Positions 18,599-26,862 of a stretch of 64,000 nucleotides of DNA are shown piece after piece; the stretch's first letter is position 1; each line of letters begins with the position of its first letter. The notes beneath the pieces were generated by a model. That model did not search any database, was not told the origin of the DNA, and was given only the letters and a program-made list of their open reading frames with translations. The stretch is taken from NCBI GenBank assembly GCA_963839535.1, contig CAWIVF010000011.1:1-64000 (forward strand), read 5' to 3'. The stretch is from RHKX01 sp963839535. GTDB taxonomy: Bacteria > Actinomycetota > Thermoleophilia > Solirubrobacterales > 70-9. The translations under genes were made by a program, and so were the position numbers.

Positions 18599-19075
18599 TT
18601 AGTCACCGGTCTGCGTGCCCGCCGCCCGGATCGGATGAACTGGTTCTCCGGCGAAGCTGGTGCGATCGCCACGTAGAGGGACGCGAAGAGCGGCCGAAGT
18701 CGGTACGCGCGGAGGCGCCGAGGACCGTGCGTGAGGTGAGCCTGCGATCGGAGAAGAGCTGCTGAGGACCGGTCGTCGGCGGCCGGCGGTGAGCTGATCA
18801 GCTCGATCTGGACGATGGCCGTTGACGGCGCGGAAGTCGTCGACGCCCTCGAGCGTGGACTCGTCCACATCCGCGCCGGTGATCGAGTCGTCGCTCACCT
18901 TCGCGCCGTTGACGGGGTCCTTCTTCGATCCTTCGACTTGATCGTCTTGTTCTTGATCTGCTTCGACTTGACGCTGTTCTTGGGCAGGTTCGACGGCAGC
19001 CCAGGCGCCGCCGCCGAGAGCGATGAAGACCGCGAACGTCGCCATGACGAAGAGTAGGGTGAGACGGTCGCGCAT
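18599..19075 (-). pseudogene. secreted protein with Lys/Ile repeat start, frameshifted
   Basis: Starts at ATG 19075. MRDRLTLLFVMATFAVFIALGGGAWA is the signal peptide seen in many Thermoleophilia secreted proteins. In another frame the next codons read NLPKNSVKSKQIKNKTIKSK, the repeat that normally follows in this group. The frame then returns for VNGAKVSDDSITGADVDESTLEG. So at least two compensating indels lie near 19000 and 18940. Past about 18840 no frame is convincing, and the C-terminal limit given is only the stop of the last frame. Function unknown; a second protein with the same kind of start lies at 26863-27861. Confidence 0.6.
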
Positions 19076-19107
19076 GCTTGCTCCTCGGCTCGAGGTTATC
19101 CAGCCTC

Positions 19108-20778
19108 TCACTCGGCACCGCCGGCGCAACGGCTTTCCGCGCTCAGCCCAGCGATCGCGCCCTCGACGGAGGCCGAGGGCGATGCGTCCGGTAACCGCAT
19201 CATGCGGAAGGAGTTCAGGAGGCCGAGCAGCGCGGCGAGCGTCGGGACCAGCAGTGCGATCTGAAGCGACAGGTCGGTCGCGTCGGTGTTGATCCGGACG
19301 ATCTCGGCGCTGACGGCTTCGGGCTCCTCGCTGAGGAGCTCGGTCAGCTGCTCGTTGCTCACCACCTCGGCGTCCTCCTCGAGCGTGTCGGCGATCTGCT
19401 GCTGCTGCTCCGCCGGGATCACGTCGCTGTCCTCGGTCATGTTCGTGAAGCTGAGCGAGAGGACCGCCAGCAGGATGCCCCCGGCCATCGCCAGGCCGAA
19501 GGAGAGGCCGAAGGAGCCGGCGGCCGAGTTCACTCCGGCCGCCTCGCTGATCCGGTCCTGGTCGATCGGGGCGAGCGTGTAGTTGTTGAGCTGGGAGACG
19601 AGCAGGCCCAGCCCGGCTCCGGCGATCACCAGCGGAATCGCCAGCCACCAACCGGAGTCCGCCCTGGGGACGACCGGGATGAGCAGCGCCATCCCCAGCG
19701 TGCTCAGGGCGAAGCCGATCCGGATGACGCTCGCGGAGCGACGATTCCCCGCCCGGCGGCCCGCGAGCATCGCCGCGGCGAACATGGTCAGCGAGAGCGG
19801 CGCGAGGGTCAGTCCGGTCTGCAGCGCGTTGTAGCCGAGCGAGATCTGCAGGAAGATCGGCAGCGCGATCATCGCGCCGCCGACGGTGATGTTCTGGAGC
19901 GCCTGCTGGGAGATGCCGATCCTGAAGTTCGGGAGCCTGAACAGGTCGGGGTCGAGCAGCGTCACCCTCCCCTCGCGGTGACGGCGGACCAGCCAATGGG
20001 CCAGCGCCGCGAGCGCCACCGCGCCGATCCCGATGATCAGCCCGACGAACTCGCCGCCCTCCTGCCAGACCAGGATGCCGAGGACCACGCCGCCCATCCC
20101 GATCACGGAGAGGAGCGCCCCCGGCACGTCGATCTGCCGCGGCCCGGAGTAGGGAACGTCCTTGACGAGGCCGATGTTGGCCAGCACGATCGCGATGACG
20201 ACGAGCTCGAGGAAGAAGCCCACCCGCCAGGACAGCAGCGTGGTCACGAAGCCGCCGACGAGCGGCCCGATCGCGGCGGCGATCGCGGCAGAGGCGCCGA
20301 CGAGCGCGTAGGCGCGCTTCTGCGCCGCGCCCTCGAAGTTGCCGCGGATCAGCGACTGCATCGACGGCAGCAGGAGCGAGGCGCCGAGGCCGCCGATGAT
20401 CGCCCAGAAGACGACGATCGCGGTGAGGTCCTGAGCCAGGACCATCGCGAGGGCGCCGATGGCATAGCCGGACAGGCCGAGGATGAACGCGCGCTTGCGG
20501 CCGATCAGGTCGCCGACCTTGCTGCTGATCAGGATGAACGCGGCGGAGATCAGGGCCTCGAGCGCGATCGCGGACTGCACTCCGCTCACCGTCGTGTCGA
20601 GGTCCTCGACCACCGCAGCGATCGAGACGTTCATCAGCGACGTGTCGACCACGAGCACGAACATGGCCATCGCCAGCAGGAGGGCCAGGCGCGGGTTGCC
20701 GTCGGTCTTCTCGCCGTTCTCGGGAGTGATCGGACGATCCTCGCGCCCCGATCGACGGACGGTCAATGTGGCCTGCAT
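19108..20778 (-). CDS. MFS exporter, 14-TM DHA2 type
   Basis: 556 residues with about 14 TM helices. TM1 motif VDTSLMNVSIAAVVEDLDTT and the loop SKVGDLIGRKRAFILG identify the DHA2 drug exporter family. A soluble acidic segment between the last helices (about 430-500) is rich in Glu. It resembles the exporter at 10515-12128 in layout and could be an old duplicate. The start lies 21 bp from the 3' end of tRNA-Trp. Substrate unknown. Confidence 0.92.
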   Translation of the reverse strand: MQATLTVRRSGREDRPITPENGEKTDGNPRLALLLAMAMFVLVVDTSLMNVSIAAVVEDLDTTVSGVQSAIALEALISAAFILISSKVGDLIGRKRAFILGLSGYAIGALAMVLAQDLTAIVVFWAIIGGLGASLLLPSMQSLIRGNFEGAAQKRAYALVGASAAIAAAIGPLVGGFVTTLLSWRVGFFLELVVIAIVLANIGLVKDVPYSGPRQIDVPGALLSVIGMGGVVLGILVWQEGGEFVGLIIGIGAVALAALAHWLVRRHREGRVTLLDPDLFRLPNFRIGISQQALQNITVGGAMIALPIFLQISLGYNALQTGLTLAPLSLTMFAAAMLAGRRAGNRRSASVIRIGFALSTLGMALLIPVVPRADSGWWLAIPLVIAGAGLGLLVSQLNNYTLAPIDQDRISEAAGVNSAAGSFGLSFGLAMAGGILLAVLSLSFTNMTEDSDVIPAEQQQQIADTLEEDAEVVSNEQLTELLSEEPEAVSAEIVRINTDATDLSLQIALLVPTLAALLGLLNSFRMMRLPDASPSASVEGAIAGLSAESRCAGGAE

Positions 20779-20799
20779 CCCGAAGCAGGGGGATGGGAA

Positions 20800-20873
20800 C
20801 GGGGCAGCCAGGACTCGAACCTGGAATCGCCGGTTTTGGAGACCGGTGCCTTAGCCAGTTTGGCCACTGCCCC
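20800..20873 (-). tRNA. tRNA-Trp(CCA)
   Basis: 74-nt cloverleaf on the minus strand. The acceptor GGGGCAG pairs with CTGCCCC. The anticodon arm CCGGT-CTCCAAA-ACCGG gives CCA. The T-arm is CCAGG-TTCGAGT-CCTGG and the discriminator is G, as expected for tryptophan. CCA is not encoded. Confidence 0.95.
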
Positions 20874-20928
20874 TGGGAAGCGCGCATCGTAGCCCCGGGC
20901 GGGCGACGGGGCAGGCCGGACGGGCGAA

Positions 20929-21012
20929 TGCGGGCGGAGGGACTCGAACCCCCAAGCTCTCTCGAGCACCGGCACCTAAAGCCGGCGTGTCTTCCAGTTT
21001 CACCACGCCCGC
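20929..21012 (-). tRNA. tRNA-Leu(TAG)
   Basis: 84-nt class II tRNA on the minus strand. The acceptor GCGGGCG pairs with CGCCCGC. The anticodon stem GCCGGC/GCCGGT frames anticodon TAG. A long variable arm (TGCTCGAGAGAGCT) and the T-arm GGGGG-TTCGAGT-CCCTC follow. The discriminator is A. Confidence 0.93.
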
Positions 21013-21104
21013 GGGCTCCTCTGAGTGTAGGCGCGAGACAGGTTCCAACCGGGTTTGCGACGACCTGCAGCGCGTGACCGCCGAAGTTTCTATGCTTGCA
21101 ACCG

Positions 21105-21686
21105 ATGGCACCAGGTGTGAAGGTGCGCGAGGGCTACGAGCTCTGGCGCCCGAATCGGGAGAAGAGTGCGTCCAAGTCGACGAAGGCGATCATCGCCATC
21201 GTGCTCCTGGCCTCCGCCGCGCTGCTCGTCGTGATCACGATCGGCGGCTGGGATCACCTGCAGAGCTCCACCGTCGGGCTCATGACCCTGGCGTGGGCGG
21301 GCCTCTACGTGCTGTTCGCGTTCCTCGTCCTGCGCTGGAACCGCGGCATCCTCCCCGTCGCCTCCGCGATGGCGGTCGTGATGATCATCTTCGCCGCCGT
21401 CGCCGCCGGCGGCTGGTTCGCGCGCGACAAGGACGGCCTCGACTCGCCGGCCCTTCCCGAGGACCTGCTCGGCCTGCTCACCCTTCTCGTCATCCCGCTC
21501 TCGGTTCTCCTGCTGGCCGTCGCGATGGTCGGCTTCAACCAGGCTTGGAACGTCGAGGAGGAGCGCCCGATCGAAGGCCGGCGCGGTCCCGGCGGCGGCG
21601 ACGGCCCGGTCGAGGACGAGAACGAGGACGAGCGCGAGCGCACCACCAAGTGGGGCGACGAGCGGCCGAGCACCAGCCCCGCCTGA
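21105..21686 (+). CDS. four-TM membrane protein of unknown function
   Basis: 193 residues from the ATG at 21105; a TTG nine bases upstream is in frame but less likely. Four hydrophobic helices lie between residues 28 and 150 (AIIAIVLLASAALLVVITIGG and three more). The C-terminal tail is acidic and disordered (DGPVEDENEDERERTTKWG). I do not recognise a family. It is divergent from the tRNA genes and convergent with the YedK-type gene, with 16 bp between the stops. Confidence 0.72.
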   Translation: MAPGVKVREGYELWRPNREKSASKSTKAIIAIVLLASAALLVVITIGGWDHLQSSTVGLMTLAWAGLYVLFAFLVLRWNRGILPVASAMAVVMIIFAAVAAGGWFARDKDGLDSPALPEDLLGLLTLLVIPLSVLLLAVAMVGFNQAWNVEEERPIEGRRGPGGGDGPVEDENEDERERTTKWGDERPSTSPA

Positions 21687-21702
21687 CCCTCCGCTCGGAG
21701 AC

Positions 21703-22386
21703 CTAGAACAGCCGCATCGGCGGGTCGAGCAGATGCGGCCCGTCCTGGCGGACGTCGTTGACCGCGTCGCCGACCTCGAGCAGCTCGAGCGCGTCCTCGG
21801 GCGCCGGGCGCAGCAGCTCCAGGAGATCGCCCGGCTTCGAATCGGGGTCGATCCACGCCGCCTCGGCCTCGCGGTCGAGCACCACCGGCATCCGGTCGTG
21901 CACCGGCCGCACCGCCTCGTTCGGCGTGGTCGTGATCAGCGCGCAGCTCGTCAGCGGCTCCTCCCCCTTGCGCTCGAGGCGTGACCAGATCCCGGCGAAG
22001 GCGAACAGCTCGCGGTCCGGCGGGCTGAACCAGATCGGCCGCTTCCCCTCGGGGTCGCGCCGCCACTCGTAGAACCCGTCGGCCGGGATCAGGCAGCGCC
22101 GCTGCTCGAAGGACTCCTTGAACGCCGGCTGCGCGGCGACGGTCTCCGCCCGCGCGTTGATCAGCGGCCGCTGCCCGGAGCCGAGCGCCCACTGGCCGGG
22201 GACCAGCCCCCAGCGCAGCCGCCCCGCCTGGTTGCGCGCGTCATCGGCACGCCTGATCGCGATCACCGGATCGGTCGGAGCGATGTTGAACCGCGGCCGC
22301 TCGTCGATCTCGAAGGTCCCATCGAGATCGAAGCGCGACGCCAGCCGCCGCGGGCTCGGGTTGGTCAGCGTGAAGCGTCCGCACAT
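21703..22386 (-). CDS. SOS response-associated peptidase (YedK/HMCES, SRAP domain)
   Basis: 227 residues. The product starts MCGRFTLT, so removal of Met exposes the catalytic Cys2 that crosslinks to abasic sites in single-stranded DNA. Other family residues are visible: N in PLINARAET with its Glu, the RRCLIPADGFYEW stretch, and the active His in VHDRMPVVL. The length is normal for the family. The role is shielding of abasic sites at replication forks. The start is fixed because Cys must be residue 2. Confidence 0.95.
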   Translation of the reverse strand: MCGRFTLTNPSPRRLASRFDLDGTFEIDERPRFNIAPTDPVIAIRRADDARNQAGRLRWGLVPGQWALGSGQRPLINARAETVAAQPAFKESFEQRRCLIPADGFYEWRRDPEGKRPIWFSPPDRELFAFAGIWSRLERKGEEPLTSCALITTTPNEAVRPVHDRMPVVLDREAEAAWIDPDSKPGDLLELLRPAPEDALELLEVGDAVNDVRQDGPHLLDPPMRLF

Positions 22387-22459
22387 GGGGAGAATTGGTA
22401 GCGGCGCCGGTGCGTCGGTTGAGACAGGCGTATGAGGTAACGACGCTCGGTCGCGGTAG

Positions 22460-22539
22460 TGCCGGAGGTGGGAGTCGAACCTACGCGCTCCGCGCACAAT
22501 GGCTTTCGAGCCGACGCGTCGGCCGGTCCGCCACTCGAA
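22460..22539 (-). tRNA. damaged tRNA-Ser-like gene (probable CGA)
   Basis: The minus strand reads as a class II tRNA. The 3' acceptor strand CTCCGGC with discriminator A, T-loop TTCGACT, long variable arm, TCGAA at the anticodon loop (CGA) and the D-arm TGGCGGACCGGCCGACG are all recognisable. The 5' acceptor strand should be GCCGGAG, but only GAG is contiguous; beyond that the sequence becomes the D-arm of the plus-strand tRNA-Leu. The anticodon stem and T-stem also carry mismatches. Probably a deletion or misassembly product, not a working tRNA as given. Confidence 0.5.
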
Positions 22540-22611
22540 CTGGCAACAGAGGCGCGGTCTCAAAAGCCGCTGCCCGCGAAGGGCTTGTGGGTTCGAGTCC
22601 CACCCGCCGCA
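22536..22611 (+). tRNA. tRNA-Leu(CAA)-like gene lacking its 5' acceptor strand
   Basis: The plus strand shows a good tRNA-Leu 3' body: anticodon arm GCGGT-CTCAAAA-GCCGC with CAA, variable arm TGCCCGCGAAGGGCT, T-arm GTGGG-TTCGAGT-CCCAC and acceptor CCGCCGC with A. The D-arm (GAACTGGCA) is present with apparent extra bases. The expected GCGGCGG acceptor strand is missing, replaced by the 5' end of the opposing tRNA-Ser. As given it could not fold fully. Confidence 0.55.
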
Positions 22612-22620
22612 TCGACCCGA

Positions 22621-23374
22621 TGAGGTCGAGGGCCGAATTCGAGCGGGTCTTGAGCTGCATCGCAAAGGCATGGGGGCCAGCTCGATCTCCAGGCTGGTGA
22701 GTGGACGTCCCGAGGAGCACCGTCAGAGGATGGCTGGCGGAGGAGGTGATAGCCGGCAACGATGGACGCGCGGAAAGCGCCTGCGATCCGTTCCCCTGGC
22801 TGACTCGAACACGCTACGCATATCTGCTCGGGATCTACCTCGGCGATGGACACCTCGCAGAGGATGCGGCGCGGCGTCTTCGCCCTACGGGTTTACCTCG
22901 ACGCTCTCTACCCGGTGCTCATCGAGGAGGTGCGTACGCGGTGACTTTGATCAATCCGTCGGGAGTGGCGACGATCTACGCGGGGTCCCTGACGTGCGGA
23001 TGAAGATCGTGGCTGGCTACTCGAAGGCGATGGCCCCGGTTTCTTCCCCAGCACGGTACGGGACCCAAACACCGCCGCCCGATCATCCTGGAGACATGGC
23101 AGAGGAAGCATCTGCGATCGCTTCCCCGATCGCCTCTTGCGGGGCCTGCTCCACTCAGACGGTTGCCGCTTCATCAACGTCATCCGCCACCCGAAGACGG
23201 ACCTACCGCTATCCGCGGTACGAGTTCAGCAATCGCTCCGACGACATCCGCGCGATTTTCTGCAAGTACTGCGACTGTCTCGGGATCGAGTGGCGGCGGA
23301 TGAACCGATGGTCGATTCCGTGGCTCGTCGCGACTCTGTCGCAGAGCTGATCGGCTGTCGGCCCAAAGCGCTGA
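22621..23374 (+). pseudogene. HTH plus LAGLIDADG homing-endonuclease-like protein, frameshifted
   Basis: From ATG 22621 three frames together spell an HTH part (EFERVL, LELHRKGMGASSISRLV, VDVPRSTVRGWLAEEV). A first LAGLIDADG-like helix follows (YAYLLGIYLGDGHLAED), then FALRVYLDALYPVLIEEV and FLPQHGTGPKHRRPIILETW. A second helix (LRGLLHSDGCRFINVI) leads into YPRYEFSNRSDDIRAIFCKYCDCLGIEWRR. This order matches a family common in actinobacteria, usually called transcriptional regulator but carrying two LAGLIDADG motifs. At least five indels break it. It starts 10 bp after the tRNA-Leu remnant. Whether it cuts DNA is unknown. Confidence 0.75.
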
Positions 23375-23407
23375 GCCGCCGCCCCTCCCTGTACAAAGAC
23401 CCGGTGA

Positions 23408-24103
23408 GCGCTGCGACCCCTGGATCCAACCCGGCCGCGACTCGCCTCGACCACCGTCCACCGCGGGCTGCGCGCGCGGATCCTCAGCGGCGAGCTCGCG
23501 CCGGGCGACGCGGTTCCCTCCGAGCGGGTCCTCTCCGAGGAGCTCGGGGTCAACCGCCACGCGGTGCGGGAGGCGCTGAAGCGGCTCCAGCAGGCCGGGC
23601 TCGTTCAGATCAGCCAGGGCGGGGCGACGCGAGTTCGCGACTGGCGCAGCAGCGCCGGGCTCGAGGTCCTGCTCGACCTGGTCGAGCAGGGAAGCGAGCC
23701 GACCGGGGAGCTGATCCGCTCGGTGCTCGAGATGCGCGCGAGCGTCGGCACCGATGCGGCGCGGCTCTGCGCACGGCGCGGCTCGGCGGAGGTCCGGGCC
23801 GGCGTCGAGGAGGCGGCGAGCGCGACCGCCACCGCGATCGAGGGCGGCGACGTCGCGGCGCTCGAGGGCTTCGTCTCGCTCTGGGAGCGCATCGTCGACG
23901 GCTCCGAGAACGTCGCCTACCGGCTCGGCCTGAACTCCCTCAACGCCGCCCTGTCCGCCTACCCCGAGCTCGGCGAGAGCCTCGCCCCGCGCAACGGCGA
24001 CGCGCTGCGTGCACTGGGGAAGGCGGTCGGCTCCGGCGACGAGGAGGGCGCCGCCGTCGCCGCGCGGGCGCTGCTCGAGCCCGACGCCGCGATCGCCGGC
24101 TAG
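23408..24103 (+). CDS. GntR/FadR-family transcriptional regulator
   Basis: An N-terminal winged helix is clear: VHRGLRARILSGELAPGD, VPSERVLSEELGVNRHAVREAL, KRLQQAGLVQISQGGATRV. A helical FadR/FCD-like effector domain of about 150 residues follows. The open frame begins after a TGA at 23405-23407 and holds no ATG, GTG or TTG before an internal GTG at 23564. So either a CTG near 23417 or an indel near 23415 hides the true start (a GTG at 23404 lies in another frame). It is likely to bind the palindrome at 24116 and control the hydroxylase gene. Confidence 0.82.
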   Translation, partial: ALRPLDPTRPRLASTTVHRGLRARILSGELAPGDAVPSERVLSEELGVNRHAVREALKRLQQAGLVQISQGGATRVRDWRSSAGLEVLLDLVEQGSEPTGELIRSVLEMRASVGTDAARLCARRGSAEVRAGVEEAASATATAIEGGDVAALEGFVSLWERIVDGSENVAYRLGLNSLNAALSAYPELGESLAPRNGDALRALGKAVGSGDEEGAAVAARALLEPDAAIAG

Positions 24104-24115
24104 CGCTTCGCCGGG

Positions 24116-24132
24116 CCAACTGGTATAACCAG
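24116..24132. promoter_or_regulatory. perfect 17-bp palindrome, likely GntR operator
   Basis: AACTGGTATAACCAGTT has 7-bp arms around ATA. The core TGGT-N3-ACCA resembles FadR/GntR-type operators. It lies 12 bp after the regulator gene and 34 bp before the hydroxylase start, in an AT-richer gap, where it could block the hydroxylase promoter. Confidence 0.7.
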
Positions 24133-24166
24133 TTAGGAACCCGCCCGTCCACGCCCCGGAGGCGCC

Positions 24167-25102
24167 TTGATCAACCTCATCGCGAACGCGGTCCCCTTCT
24201 TCCTGTTGTCGGTGATCGTCGAGTTCATCGTCCTCCGCCACGACGACCACGACGACGACGGTCCGGACGCCCCCGTCGGCTACGCCGGTGCCGACACGCG
24301 CACGAGCCTGGCGATGGGAGTCGGGCACCTGGTCATCTACTCGGGCTGGAAGCTCGTCATGGCCGCCGCGTACGCCGGGCTCTACCTGCTGACGCCCTTC
24401 CGCATGGATCCGAGCGACTGGTGGGTCTGGCCGATCCTCTTCTTCGCCGACGACTTCGCCTACTACACCTACCACCGCGCCCATCACCGGGTCCGCGTGT
24501 TCTGGGCGACCCACGTCGTCCACCACAGCTCCCAGCACTACAACCTCTCGACGGCCCTGCGCCAGGACTGGACGCCGTTCTCGTCGATCTTCTTCTGGGC
24601 CTGGCTCCCGCTGATCGGCTTCCAGCCGTGGATGATCTTCCTCGCGATCTCCTGGAACCTGCTCTACCAGTTCTGGATCCACACGGAGAAGATCAAGCGG
24701 ATGCCGGCCTGGTACGAGGCGGTCTTCAACACGCCGAGCCACCACCGCGTCCACCACGGCTCCAACGAGCAGTACCTCGATCGCAACTACGGCGGGATCC
24801 TGATCATCTGGGACCGGATGTTCGGCACCTTCGAGCCCGAGCGCGAGCGCGTCCGCTACGGCCTGACGAAGAACATCTCGACCTACAACCCCTTCCGCGT
24901 CGCGTTCCACGAATGGGCGGCGGTCTGGCGCGACGTCAGGTCGACGAGCTCCTGGCGCGAGCGGGCCGGCTACCTCTTCAAGGGCCCCGGCTGGGCCCCC
25001 TCCCCCACCGCCGTCGAGCCCGAGCCCGAGCCGGAGCGGCAGGAGCGCACGGCATTCCCCGTGCCGGTGACTGTAGGGTCGCAGGCGGCCGAGGGGAGAT
25101 AG
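24167..25102 (+). CDS. sterol desaturase/fatty acid hydroxylase family membrane enzyme
   Basis: 311 residues from TTG 24167, supported by GGAGG five bases upstream. Membrane helices flank the di-iron His clusters of the family: YHRAHH, HVVHHSSQHYN and HHRVHHGSN. The order and spacing fit fatty acid hydroxylases and C-5 sterol desaturases. The substrate is probably a membrane lipid, but this cannot be read. A His/Asp-rich loop (RHDDHDDDGPD) lies after the first helix. A GntR regulator gene and a palindromic operator lie directly upstream, so expression is probably ligand-controlled. Confidence 0.93.
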   Translation: MINLIANAVPFFLLSVIVEFIVLRHDDHDDDGPDAPVGYAGADTRTSLAMGVGHLVIYSGWKLVMAAAYAGLYLLTPFRMDPSDWWVWPILFFADDFAYYTYHRAHHRVRVFWATHVVHHSSQHYNLSTALRQDWTPFSSIFFWAWLPLIGFQPWMIFLAISWNLLYQFWIHTEKIKRMPAWYEAVFNTPSHHRVHHGSNEQYLDRNYGGILIIWDRMFGTFEPERERVRYGLTKNISTYNPFRVAFHEWAAVWRDVRSTSSWRERAGYLFKGPGWAPSPTAVEPEPEPERQERTAFPVPVTVGSQAAEGR

Positions 25103-25171
25103 CCCGGACGCCCCACCCGGGGCGATCCGCGAGCTGACGCTCCCGACCGCCGTCCGCACCTGGGAGACCCA

Positions 25172-25526
25172 ATGAAGCTCGTGATCGGCATCGTCCGCCC
25201 GGAGAAGGCGAATGACGTCCTCGAGGCGCTCTTCCGCGCCGACGTGAGCGGCGTCTCGATCAGCCGCGTGCAGGGCCACGGCGGCGAGCTCGAGCGGGTC
25301 GAGACCTACCGCGGCACGCGCGGTGAAGATGGGGCTGGCCGAGAAGGTCCGCTTCGAGATCGCCGTCTCCGACTCAGTTCGTCGAGACGACGATCAACGC
25401 GCTCGCGAGGGCGCGCAGACCGGCGAGGTCGGCGACGGCAAGATCTTCGTGGTCCCGCTCGACCGCGCCGTCCGGATCCGCACCGGCGAGAGCGACGACA
25501 GCGCCGTCACCCCGGTGCGCCGATGA
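25172..25526 (+). pseudogene. glnK: PII signal protein (GlnB/GlnK), frameshifted
   Basis: ATG 25172 follows GGGAGA. The start MKLVIGIVRPEKANDVLEAL and the later GDGKIFVVPLDRAVRIRTGE are PII signatures (ATP and 2-oxoglutarate binding). The T-loop reads ERVETYRGTR then VKMGLAEKVRFEIAVSD, without the classical EYxVDF uridylylation site. Indels near 25320 and 25378 (extra base) and 25415 (missing base) break the frame. The ATGA overlap with amtB at 25523 is the normal glnK-amtB coupling. GlnK reports nitrogen status and gates AmtB. Almost surely intact in the organism. Confidence 0.85.
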
Positions 25527-26838
25527 GCGACGCCCTGCTCGCCGCTGCCGCCGGCGATCGACACGGGCGACACCGCCTGGATGCTCATGGCCACGGCGCT
25601 CGTCGCTGCTGATGACGCCGGCGCTCGGCCTCTTCTACGCCGGGCTGGTGCGCTCGAAGAACACGCTGAACACGTTCATGATGTGCATCGCCGCGCTCGG
25701 CGTCGCCACCGTCGCCTGGGCCGCTGGTCGGCTACTCGATCGCCTTCGGCGAGGGCAACGGCGATCATCGGCGGGCTCGACTACGCCTTCCTCAACGACG
25801 TCGACGTTCGAGCCGCGCGACGGGACGACGATCCCCCACCTCCTCTTCATGGCCTTCCAGGCCACGCTTCTGCATCCTCACCGTCGCGCTCGTCTCCGGC
25901 GCGGTCGTCGAGCGGATGCGCTTCGGCCCCTTCCTCGCTCTTCGCCGTCGCTCTGGTCGATCCTCGTCTACGCCGTCCTCGCCCACTGGGCCTTCGGCGG
26001 CGGCTGGCTGATGGAGAAGGGCACGCTCGACTTCGCCGGCGGCGTGCCGGTCGAGATGGCCTCGGGCTTCTCGGCGCTCGCGGCGGCGCTCGTCGTCGGC
26101 GCGCGCAAGGACTACGGCCGCCAGGCGCTCCTGCCGCACAACGCCGTCTACGTGCTGCTCGGCGCCGGCCTGCTCTGGTTCGGCTGGTTCGGCTTCAACG
26201 GCGGCAGCGGGTTCTCGACCGGCGAGCCTGCGGTGCTCGCCTTCACCAACACGCTGCTGACGCCCGGCCTGCACCCTGGTCGTCTGGTTCGTCCTCGACC
26301 TGATCCGCGGCGGCAAGGTCACGGCGATCGGCGCCGCCACGGCGATCATCGTCGGCTGCGTCGGGATCACCCCGGCCGCCGGCTACATCAGCCCGGGCTG
26401 GGCGATGGCGCTCGGCGCGATCGCCGCGCGTCCCGAGCTACGCGATCATCGTCTGGCGGCCGCGCACCCGGGTCGACGAGACGCTCGACGTCCTCGCCGC
26501 CCACGGCATCGCCGGCCTCACCGGGATCCTCTTCATCGGCTTCTTCGCCCAGGAGTCCTGGAACGGCGTCGCCGACGGCCTGCTTCTACGGCAACGCCGC
26601 GCAGCTCGGCTGACCAGGCGCTCGCCGGCTCGCGACCGCCGGCCTACGCGTTCGTCGCGACCTACGTGCTCCTGCGGCTGGTCGGACCTGGTGATGCCGC
26701 TGCGCGCCACCGAGCACGAGGAGGCGCATCGGCATGGACGTCGTCCAGCACGGCGAGGAGGCGTACGTCACCGGCGAGGGCGCGATCCTCATCCGCCCCG
26801 AGAGCGGCGACGAGGTACCGGTCGCAAACCCGCGCTGA
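25523..26838 (+). pseudogene. amtB: ammonium transporter AmtB, with about a dozen frameshifts
   Basis: Removing single bases near 25553, 25598, 25723, 25761, 25804, 25866, 25936, 25946, 26269, 26429, 26584, 26612 and after restores one Amt protein. Landmarks are TPALGLFYAGLVRSKN, LLFMAFQATF, AHWAFGGGWL, WFGWFGFNGGSGF, ITPAAGYISPGWAMALGAIA, LAAHGIAGLTGILFIGFF and IGMDVVQHGEEAYV. It is a membrane channel for ammonium/ammonia. The first of the twin pore His is Glu here (FAGGVPVEMASGF), while the second His is kept. It follows glnK with a 4-bp overlap. The density of insertions with no other damage argues for sequence error. Confidence 0.85.
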
Positions 26839-26862
26839 GCCTGACGGCTCGGGCGTCCGCTC

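Noticed and set aside
18475..18765. 96-codon plus-strand open frame
   Set aside because: No ribosome site, no domain, and it overlaps the end of the broken secreted-protein gene.
23180..25279. 699-codon minus-strand open frame
   Set aside because: Antisense to the GntR and hydroxylase genes, both supported by motifs and ribosome sites.
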